From the NCBI GenBank assembly GCA_030407085.1, contig CM059582.1, forward strand, positions 202,951,001 through 203,015,000: a DNA stretch of 64,000 nt. The letters are read 5' to 3'. This DNA comes from Trichopria drosophilae. Lineage: Eukaryota > Arthropoda > Insecta > Hymenoptera > Diapriidae. The position numbers and the translations under genes are program-made. Under the pieces are notes generated by a model that was given only the letters and a program-made list of their open reading frames with translations, did no database searches and had not been told where the DNA came from. This document shows, in pieces, positions 48,174-57,200 of the stretch. Within the stretch, counting starts at the first letter, position 1; each line of letters opens with the position of its first letter.

Positions 48174-48362
48174 ATGGCGGACTACAATTCTGAAGGCACT
48201 CTGCAAAATGAAAACTCTGATGAACAAGCTAAATTCTTAGCTGTTCTCGGCTTGATAAAGAAGCCCCTTGTAGAGGAGGTTGCGTCAGCAAAACAGACGC
48301 CTCCACCCCGAAGGACAAGGAGAGTTATACGGCGCCCTGCGCGGTTCAGAGAGATCCGGTAG
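48174..48362 (+). CDS. Small Pro/Arg-tailed ORF, left outer copy (62 aa)
   Basis: A 62-codon ORF starting MADYNSEGTLQNENSDEQ, with the core FLAVLGLIKKPLVEEVASAK and a tail TPPPRRTRRVIRRPARF. The ATG follows ACCAGTCGTTCCG by about 30 nt, and AATAAA occurs at 48416-48421. It is the most diverged of the copies. Differences from the inner copies are mainly conservative (I/V, E/D, K/R) and the length difference in the N-terminal part is an in-frame 6-nt gap, which suggests past selection on the protein. No signal peptide or membrane segment. Function unknown. The tail resembles basic ends of some retroelement integrases, so a decayed mobile-element origin is possible. Confidence 0.5.
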   Translation: MADYNSEGTLQNENSDEQAKFLAVLGLIKKPLVEEVASAKQTPPPRRTRRVIRRPARFREIR

Positions 48363-48627
48363 AAGCGCCGTAGACGTGGAATAGGCCTAAAGTCGACGAT
48401 GCCAAATTGTTATAAAATAAATTAACTGTTAATAATAAGTCCGGTCATATTTAAAAGAAACTTCACTGTTGCGTCGAATATCGAACCCCTAATTGAATAA
48501 TCCTTTTTAGCGTGCCCATTTTTTTTTAATTGTTATTATTTCTTAATTATATTGTAAATATATTGTTGATTATTAATTACAATTTCTTTTTTAGTAATTA
48601 TTTCATAACCCGACCTAGAAAAACGGT

Positions 48628-48661
48628 TATAATATAAGCAAGCGAAACAAGAGATTACACC
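48628..48661 (+). promoter_or_regulatory. TATA box and start-site-like motif, left inner unit
   Basis: TATAATATAAG (48628-48638) lies about 27 bp before ACCAGTCG (around 48658), a spacing typical of a TATA box and initiator. The same pair occurs in the right inner unit and, as TATATAAG, in the right outer unit. Confidence 0.45.
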
Positions 48662-48699
48662 AGTCGTTCCGAAAAAAGCAAGGGGTACGATGGGGTACG

Positions 48700-48873
48700 A
48701 TGGCGAACAACAACTGCGAAGGCACTCCGCAAATTGAAAATGAACAAGTCAGGTTCTTAGCCTCTTTAGGCTTGGTAAAGAAGCCCCTCATAGAGGACGT
48801 TGCGTCAGCAAAGCTGACGCCACCACCTCAGAGGACCCGCAGAGTGATACGGCGCTCTGCACGGTTCAGATAG
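48700..48873 (+). CDS. Small Pro/Arg-tailed ORF, left inner copy (57 aa)
   Basis: The ORF starts MANNNCEGTPQIENEQ, followed by VRFLASLGLVKKPLIEDVAS and the tail TPPPQRTRRVIRRSARFR. The upstream TATA element (48628) and ACCAGTCGTTCCG motif, and AATAAA at 48936-48941, bracket a compact transcription unit of roughly 280 nt. The mirror copy at 52209-52382 differs at three residues. No known family is recognised. Confidence 0.55.
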   Translation: MANNNCEGTPQIENEQVRFLASLGLVKKPLIEDVASAKLTPPPQRTRRVIRRSARFR

Positions 48874-48941
48874 ATCCGGTGGAAGCGTTGTAGACGTGGA
48901 ATAGGCCTACAGTCGACGATGCCAAATTGTTACCAAATAAA

Positions 48942-50399
48942 TTCGACATCAATGACTATAGTATCTGCTTATTGAAATGTGGATACTATGGGGAAACCAC
49001 GAGGATCGACTTCACTATCACTTAGATGTTGAAATTGCCTAAAAAAAAAAAAACGCGCCAGGTACTCTACCTCCAGGTGGTGTGGAATCGAGTACATCTC
49101 CATGTGGACTTTTTTGGTACGTCACCAGTATGGCTTCAGTATTGGGAAGAGTATTTTTATTACTGTCGGTGTTGTATGCCATTTGTACGGGTCAAAAATA
49201 TTGGAATCGATATGAAGGAACGATTACTAAATTATAATTGTATTTCGTGAAATATTTTTCAGGAATTCTGGTATTTAAACATAACAATGAACATTAATAT
49301 TCCGATAATAATACAAAATCTTAATTCAATTTATTACACTTGCCAATAATAACAAATCAAAAGGTATTTTAATAATACAATAACTTAACGACAATGTATT
49401 ACGTTAATCCACTATGCAGTATCGGTCGATAAGTGAGCATTAATATCATTAAGTAAAAAACACACATTATTGTGAGTTAGAAAACATGAACTTCAATCTT
49501 TTTATAACTAGTTCAATAGCATTTACATTGAGCTGAACACGGCCGTTTCATTTAATCAAAATTCTGGGGGTACATCTATTATCGAAATAATATTCATTTA
49601 TCCAAAGATTGAAATGTATTAAAATTACTAAACTTAATTTTTCCAAACTGAAAGAAGCGATGTATGAATTCCATGAAATTTTCTTGAATTATTGCAATTT
49701 GCTGAAATGAGATTTTTTTCATATTTAAATTCTCAACCGAATAAATTTTTGTGATAGCAACACGCGTGTAAGAATATTATATAAAAATTGTAAATAAATG
49801 AAAGCAATAAAAAAAAAACAAGCGTATATTAATTTAACATGATTTTTATTTTATATAATAATTCCTTTTATTGGACTACACATATTCATTTATTAGAATT
49901 TTCTTTTGTTAGAAATGTTTGTTGGATGCAATAATTATGTTTCTAAATCAATCATTTAACACAAATTTTATTTTGCATTATTTCTTCTTTATTAAAATAA
50001 ATGAATTTATTTCTCGGTCTTGACGGCATATTTACGAGGGGTAATTAAAATAATAAATAATCCTTTCGGGTTTACGATGGAACCACTATTTGTAAATAGA
50101 TAGCCAGAAAGATATGAAATCATCGCTACCAGAAATCCCGATTTTACTTACTGTATATATTTATTTTATAGGAAACGATCGTATGTGAGTTCTGTTTCCA
50201 TCTAGCGACGATAATTGTAATCAAATGCCTATTTCTTAAAGATTAACGAACTTTTGTTAAAAATATGTTTCGTCCCAGGAACCCGTTTGGACTCATCAGT
50301 AAGGCGAACGAGGATCCCTGCCCTAGACATATTAGAAACAAAATTCTTTATAAAAATGACTAAGTTGAGATTTTACATAACATTAGTAGGGGAGAAACC
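48942..50399. repeat. Left palindrome arm, non-coding part
   Basis: AT-rich sequence mirrored at about 50678-52140. A 74-codon open frame (49026-49250) has a mirror at 51832-52056, but it opens in an A12-13 run and reads as random coding, so I do not annotate it. 49985-50095 is repeated directly a third time in the loop. Confidence 0.7.
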
Positions 50400-50677
50400 T
50401 ACTAAAGCTATTTTAGTACATATCGACTAACATGGTAAACGAGATATCGTTCTACCCAGTGCGTATATGCATTGTTTTCCAATTTTAAAATACGAATAAG
50501 TTTTGCCTAAGCAAAATAATTTACTTCTTAACCGCTTGTTAAATAATTAAAATAAATAAATTTATTTCTTGGTCTTGACGGTATATTTACGAGGGGTAAT
50601 TAAAATAAAAAATAATCCTTTCGGGTTTACGATGGAACCACTATCTGTTTATCAAAAAATAATTTTATTTTATTAAT
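50400..50677. repeat. Palindrome loop with a third partial arm copy
   Basis: This is the unpaired centre. 50540-50650 is a direct copy of 49990-50100 (AATTTATTTCT-GGTCTTGACGG, ACGAGGGGTAATTAAAATAA, TCCTTTCGGGTTTACGATGG). The loop therefore records an extra partial duplication made during formation of the inverted repeat. Confidence 0.7.
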
Positions 50678-52208
50678 TTCTCCCCTACTAATGTTATTTA
50701 AAATCTTAACTTAGTAATTTTTATAAAGAATTTTGTTTCTAATATGCCTAGGGCAGGGATCCTCGTTCGCCTTACTGATGAGTCCAACCGGGTTCCTGGG
50801 ACGAAACATATTTTTAACAAAAGTTCGTTAATCTTTAAGAAATAGGCATTTGATTACAATTATCGTCGCTAGAGGGAAACAGAACTCACATACGATCGTT
50901 TCATATAAAATAAATATATACAGTAAGTAAAATCGGGGTTTCTGGTAGCGATGATTCCATATCTTTCTGGCTATCTATTTACAAATAGTGGTTCCATCGT
51001 AAACCCGAAAGGATTATTTATTATTTTAATTACCCCTCGTAAATATACCGTCAAGACCGAGAAATAAATTCATTTATTTTAATTGTGACTATAAAGAAGA
51101 AATAATGCAAAATAAAATTTGTGTTAAATGATTGATTTAGAAACATAATTATTGCATCCAACAAACATTTGTAACAAAAGAAAATTCTAATAAATGAATA
51201 TGTGTAGTCCAATAAAAGGAATTATTATATAAAATAAAAATCATGTTAAATTAATATACGCTTGTTTTTTTTTTATTGCTTTCATTTATTTACAATTTTT
51301 ATATAATATTCTTACACGCGTGTTGCTATCACAAAAATTTATTCGATTGAGAATTTAAATATGAAAAAAATCTCATTTCAGCAAATTGCAATAATTCAAG
51401 AAAATTTCATGGAATTCATACATCGCTTCTTTCAGTTTGGAAAAATTAAGTTTAGTAATTTTAATACATTTCAATCTTTGGATAAATAAATATTATTTCG
51501 ATAATAGATGTACCCTCCAGAATTTTGATTAAATGAAACGGCCGTGTTCAGCACAATGTAAATGCTATTGAACTAGTTATAAAAAGATTGAAGTTCATGT
51601 TTTCTAACTCACAATAATGTGTTTTTTACTTAATGATATTAATGCTCACTTATCGACCGATACTGCATAGTGGATTAACGTAATACTTTGTCGTTAAGTT
51701 ATTGTATTATTAAAATACCTTTTGATTTGTTATTATTGGCAAGTGTAATAAATTGAATTAAGATTTTGTATTATTATCGGAATATTAATGTTCATTGTTA
51801 TGTTTAAATACCAGAATTCCTGAAAAATATTTCACGAAATACAATTATAATTTAGTAATCGTTCCTTCATATCGATTCCAATATTTTTGACCCGTACAAA
51901 TGGCATACAACACCGACAATAATAAAAATACTCTTCCCAATACTGAAGCCATACTGATGACGTACCAAAAAAGTCCACATGGGGATGTACTCGATTCCAC
52001 ACCACCTGGAGGTAGAGTACCTGGCGCGTTTTTTTTTTTTTAGGCAATTTCAACATCTAAGTGATAGTGAAGTCGACCCTTCTGGTTTCCCCATAGTATC
52101 CACATTTCAATAAGCAGATACTATAGTCATTGATGTCGAATTTATTTGATAATAATTTGGCATCGTCTACTGTAGGCCTATTCCACGTCTACAACGCTTC
52201 CACCGGAT

Positions 52209-52382
52209 CTATCTGAACCGTGCAGAGCGCTGTATCACTCTGCGGGTCCTCTGAGGTGGTGGCATCAGGTTTGCTGACGCAACGTCCTCTATGAGGGGCT
52301 TCTTTACCAAGCCTAAAGAGGCTAAGAACCTGACTTGTTCATTTTCAATTTGCGGAGTGCCTTCGCAGTTGTTGTTCGCCAT
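52209..52382 (-). CDS. Small Pro/Arg-tailed ORF, right inner copy (57 aa)
   Basis: Mirror of the 48700-48873 ORF. It has the same start MANNNCEGTPQ and the same length and stop. Residue changes are in ASAKLT to ASANLM and VIRRSA to VIQRSA. Its promoter-like TATA element lies at 52443-52455 (minus strand). The frame is intact despite the substitutions. Confidence 0.55.
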   Translation of the reverse strand: MANNNCEGTPQIENEQVRFLASLGLVKKPLIEDVASANLMPPPQRTRRVIQRSARFR

Positions 52383-52524
52383 CGTACCCCATCGTACCCC
52401 TTGCTTTTTTCGGAACGACTGGTGTAATCTCTTGTTACGCTTGCTTATATTATAACTGTTTTTCTAGGTCGGGTTCTGAAATAATTACTAAAGAAGAAAT
52501 TGTAATTAATAATCAACAATATAT

Positions 52525-52599
52525 TTACAATATAATTAAGAAATAATAACAATCAGCTTTTTCACTGTGCGGAATGCCTTCGCAATTATTGTCCGCCAT
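52525..52599 (-). pseudogene. Small ORF, right outer copy, truncated
   Basis: It starts MADNNCEGIPHSEKAD like the other copies. After 16 codons a deletion of about 320 nt joins it to intergenic arm sequence and the frame ends at 24 codons. Its upstream region is the best promoter of the set: TATATAAG at 52652-52659 (minus strand) and ACCAGTCG at 52623-52630. Confidence 0.5.
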
Positions 52600-52659
52600 C
52601 GTATCCCTTGCTTTTTTCGGAACGACTGGTGTAATCTCTTGTTACACTTGCTTATATAA

Positions 52660-53088
52660 ACTTTTACAATATAAACGTCGCTGTCGTTTGTTCCCGATCC
52701 CCATCTCCTTATTATGTGTCGCGATTGGGCGCTGGGGTTGGTCTAAACAATGTGGTAAGAGTAACAGGTACGCCATGGTCATATGTTCTGCAGCTTTACC
52801 TTCATAAATGACGAAGCACATCCTTTTTCCGAAGAAAAGTTAGCGTAGTATTGGTTAGTAGTTTTCTAGTTACAATTTTACGGATTGAATTGTATACCGG
52901 GTGCGTGTGAGAGAATTGGCCATGCAACCCATGTCAGCGCTAGGGCGCTTGTGATTGAAATGCCTGTCACTTGTATGTTTAAAGTTCCTTGTCAATGGTT
53001 GCAACTCTCATACGGATAAATCCGCGTTTCAAAAAAGTGTAAAAAAAACCTTCTCCTAGTTTTATGTAGTTATTTGGAAAAATACTAG
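52660..53088. other. Gap between palindrome and BEL element
   Basis: Moderately AT-rich with no recognised gene. The last bases, ACTAG (53084-53088), are the left target duplication of the BEL element. CCTTCTCCTAGTTTTATGTAG just before it resembles a splice acceptor. Confidence 0.4.
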
Positions 53089-53575
53089 TGTTCGCCGTTA
53101 TACCACAGTATCGGCTTCGAGATATTTGTTCCGCAAAAGGTACGTCTCGCGCCATCTAAGAGTAAGCGCTAGCACCTCTGAGTGCTTCATTAATCGCGCG
53201 GTTATCAACGCAAATTTGCAAATTTGAACTTCGCGGACCTTTTCCAGGAGTTTACTTCTTATCACGGCCATCGGTGGTGCGCTGATTTTGAGTTTCCTGA
53301 AAAGGTCCGAAAAGACTTCCGGGTCAGTTCTCACGCAACAGGGCACACGTGTTTTTGCGCACCCGCAAATAGTTTTCGGCTTTCGTTTTCGGCATCTTCC
53401 TAAGTCGTGCACCGCACCGCGTTTAACCGCTCGCATCTCCTTTTTGTAATTTTAAGCGACCATTAAAGTGAGTTAGAGATCAACCATTCGTGTGTGCATT
53501 TAATGAAGCGATCCTGGACCCGCAGTCGAGCTGCATGCACCCAATATTATTGCGGATGCTGCCCATAGACGAACA
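53089..53575 (+). repeat. BEL/Pao 5' LTR
   Basis: 487 bp, identical to the 3' LTR. It contains the minus-strand core TAGATGGCGC (about 53150), a partial CTCF-like motif. A 112-codon open frame on the minus strand is present in both LTRs but has no recognisable domain. Confidence 0.95.
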
Positions 53576-53577
53576 TT

Positions 53578-53595
53578 TGGCGATCCTGCCAGGAT
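53578..53595 (+). other. Primer-binding site
   Basis: TGGCGATCCTGCCAGGAT starts two bases after the 5' LTR and has the TGG start expected of a sequence complementary to a tRNA CCA end. The tRNA species is not assigned. Confidence 0.75.
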
Positions 53596-54241
53596 CTTCT
53601 GGATTTTTTAAAGTGTAGTGCACTTCGCGAGTGGACACTTACGGATACTTGGACGCTAAAAAAGGACATTTAAAGACAATTAAACAGTCGTTCTGTGAAG
53701 ACTGTCGTATTTCGTGAGTTCATTCGCATAAATTTAACTTTAATTCAAATATTCTCACGCGGCTAGTGCGCGATCTCCGCTTGACTTTCGCCATTTTACG
53801 ATTCGGACGGTTCCGTCAATTTTCGGCCGTTTTCGGATTTCGAAACAGCGGCTCTAGTCGCTCTAGTGAACTCCTATGAGTTCGGCCTCTTTCGGCCCGC
53901 TTGGAATCACGCGATTCCATACAATTGCAAGTGCTACACTCACACGCGACGCTACGTCACACACAGTGACGTCAGCAGAAAGGGAGAAGCACCGATCGCT
54001 CTCCTTATCAGCCGCGCATCGGCCTCCTCGGCCACGATCGGAGTCATCAATCTCCGGCAGCGCGCCCCGCTTGTGCGCCCCTCTCGAGCGCCCCGCTCTA
54101 AGTGCCACGAAAATTGCAGTCTCGAGGCTCCCCGTGCGACGACAGTACCGAGATCGAGCACGGAGTTCCGCGCGCTAAACAAATCGACGAAATCGATCGA
54201 TTTCAAGTGCGAGTTCGACGGATGCTAATTGCACTTACACA

Positions 54242-57200
54242 ATGCCTCCAAAAACCAGAAACTCTGGAGAGTCGGACGATGATACCGAGGCCTACCATGA
54301 GTTCATTAAAATGATGGCTCTTCAAAATGAAGATCTTAAATCTATTAAGCGAGCAGTCGCCTCGCTTCAAAATGCTGATTTGCCACATAGTAGGGCAGTC
54401 GCCAGTCTCAAGCTCGTCGAGTTGAAATGGAGTCGATTAAACGATCGACATGAGGACATGGTTCCATTTTTCGACCTGTCGGCGTGTGCCGGGACATCAT
54501 ATGTTTCGGAGGACTTTTATGCCACGGCAGAAAGCATTTATTTGGATGCCATTTCCGGATTGTCTACGGTCATCCGACTTACGGACCCTGCTCCGCCAAC
54601 GCAAACTGCAACTGCGCCACTACCTGTCAACGCCGACACCTGTCAACGTCGCACGCAAGTACCGAACCTCAAGTTGCCGCGATTTTCGGGAAACTTTGTA
54701 GATTGGGTCGCGTTCCGCGATCATTTTCAAGCCCTCATAATAAACGACCAATCGTTCGATGCATTTCAGCGACTTTATTACCTAAAGTCCTGCTTGGAAG
54801 GCCATGCAGCCTCTTTGTTAGCAAATATTGCGGTTACCGCGGAAAATTATGAGGTCGCTTGGAAATTACTCGTGGAACGTTACGAAAATAAGCGTCGTTT
54901 ATTGAATATCCAACTCGCGAAATTATTATCTCTTAAGTCGGTTGTTCGCGAAGGATCTGCCACAGACCTTCAGACATTAGTTGATACGGCAACGGAATCG
55001 GTTGACGCTCTTCAGAAATTAGGACGACCTGTGTCCGATGATATTGTAATATATGTTCTCTCTCAATGTTTCGATCGTGGAACTCGAGAAGCGTGGGAGT
55101 TGTCGTTAGAGGGTGACGATTTCGCGACGCTCGAACAATTTAATAATTTTTTAAAATCACGCATACGAGCTCTTGAAGCCTCTTCGGCATGTAACAGAGC
55201 CCCTCGAGCTACAACTCGACCAACCAGGCCCCAGCCTCACACTACGGCAATTTCCGCTTCCCGTGTTCAGGCGCATCACGCTAATAGCACCAAACCTCAA
55301 CTAAAGTGCATCGCATGCACTGAATTGCATCACTTGTTTAGATGCCCAAAATTCAATGGACTTTCAGTCCCACAGCGATGGGACGTAGTTAACGAAAGAG
55401 GGTCCTGTTACAATTGCCTGTCACCTCTCCACAAGGTCGGGACGTGTAAAAGCGAACGAAAATGTTCGGAGTGTGGTGGTCGACATCACTCTCTTCTCCA
55501 TACACAGGCACGTGTAACAGAACCTCAGACTCCGCACGTTGATGCAAGCACATCGCAAGGTAGCTCATCGGGAGTTGATGTAAGTTTTGTGCAGCATGTA
55601 AGCACGCCGCGCTTACCCTCCAACGTTGTGCTTGCAACTGCGTGGGTTCTGGTCACCGCATCATCTCAACGCGTGGTCAAATTGCGAGCGTTACTTGACC
55701 ACGGATCGATGCATACGCTTATTTCTAAAGAAGCCGCTCTCGCGCTTCGCACAAAATTGTATCCGACGTCAGTTGTGGTAAACGGACTCGGGACCAGCAC
55801 GTCGGAAAAGGTCGATAAGATCGTGCCAATTTCAATTAGTCCCGTGCTTAATTCGGAAGTAGCGCTCTCTACTGACGCGCTAATTTTGCCATCGCTCACC
55901 ACCTACGTGCCAAAATTCCGATATCCGGTTGCCCACTGGCCTCACTTGCGCGACTTAACTTTTGCAGATGGCTGTCCCACGGACGACACGCCAATCCATT
56001 TAATTATAGGTGCCGATTTATACGCATACGCTATGCGTGACGGTATTATTCGCGGAAATCCAAACGAGCCGGTGGCAATGAATACCGTCTTTGGATGGGT
56101 AATTTCGGGGAGTTGCGGATTAAATCCCGATCCTTTATGTTTCGTTCCGTCTGTTTCGGTGCACGTTCACCATGCGCAGGGACATGACCCATTACATGAT
56201 GCCCTTGCTCGCTTTTGGGAGATCGAAGAGATCGCAACTTCTCACCCGCTCACGGAGGACGATGAAAAATGCGAACAGCATTTTCGTAAAACGCATTCGC
56301 GACAGCCAGACGGACGATACGTGGTTCGTATTCCGTTTCGACAGTACCCATCCGATGATCTTCGCGACACTTATCATCGCTCTTTAAAGTGTCTCCAGTC
56401 AATCGAGCGACGCCTCTCGTCGCGTCCGAATGAACGAGACGCTTACGTTAAATTCATGACCGAGTATGAAGAACTCGGGCATATGCGCGTTGCACCTCCG
56501 CACGCTCAGTCTGATCCAGTGGTGTATCTCCCACACCATCCAGTGATCAAAAGCAGTAGCTCCACGACAAAAACTCGCGTGGTTTTTAATGCTTCGTCCC
56601 AATCGCCGCGTGGAGTATCGCTTAATGATCTCCAGTTTATCGGGCCTAAACTCCAATCCGATCTGCCGCAACTACACATGCAGTGGCGTACTCACCGCTT
56701 CGTGTACGCTGCTGACGTGGAGAAAATGTACCGGCAGATCAAAGTAGACGAGCGAGATATAGATTGTCAAAGAATTTTATGGCGACAGTCGCCTCACAAC
56801 GCGGTTATTCCATATCAGTTGCTTACTGTGACGTATGGGACCGCCAGCGCGCCTTTTCTCGCACTTCGCGTTTTACGCCAGCTCGCTGAGGATGAGGGCG
56901 ATATATTTCCTGTCGGAAAAATCGCTTTGTTAAATAATCTCTTCGTTGATGACGCCCTGTTTGGCGCTGACACCCTCGAAGGAGCCAAACACATTCGAGA
57001 CGAGCTCATATCCCTGTTACAGAAGGGACACTTTTCCTTGCGAAAATGGGTGAGTAACGCGGCTCCCTTACTTACCGATATCGATGATGCAAATGTCGGG
57101 GTTGCGTGTGACAAGGCACTGCAGACGGACGACAGCGTCAAGATACTCGGCATTTCATGGCAGCCGGCTACTGACTCCTACACCTTCGTCTCTAGTCAAT

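Larger units (their letters stand above)
48134..52657. repeat. Large young palindrome with mini-gene units
   Basis: The left half up to about 50399 is mirrored by about 50678 onward, with only scattered substitutions. The loop is about 280 nt and the symmetry centre about 50540. Each half contains, from outside in, one outer and one inner mini-gene unit (TATA, start-site-like motif, small ORF, AATAAA) and about 1.4 kb of non-coding AT-rich arm. The right outer unit has a deletion of about 320 nt. Outer homology on the left stops at AGAGATTACACCAG, whereas the right side continues into a TATA box. No transposase, polymerase or target duplication was found. It may be a foldback element, an inverted genomic duplication, or an assembly-joined inverted pair. 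Confidence 0.85.

Noticed and set aside
49026..49250. 74-codon ORF mirrored at 51832-52056
   Set aside because: It starts in a poly-A run (KKKK) and has no recognisable features. Similarity of the two copies reflects palindrome arm identity rather than protein constraint.
53098..53436. 112-codon minus-strand ORF, repeated at 59656-59994
   Set aside because: It lies inside the BEL LTRs, antisense to the element, with no domain. The two copies are identical because the LTRs are.
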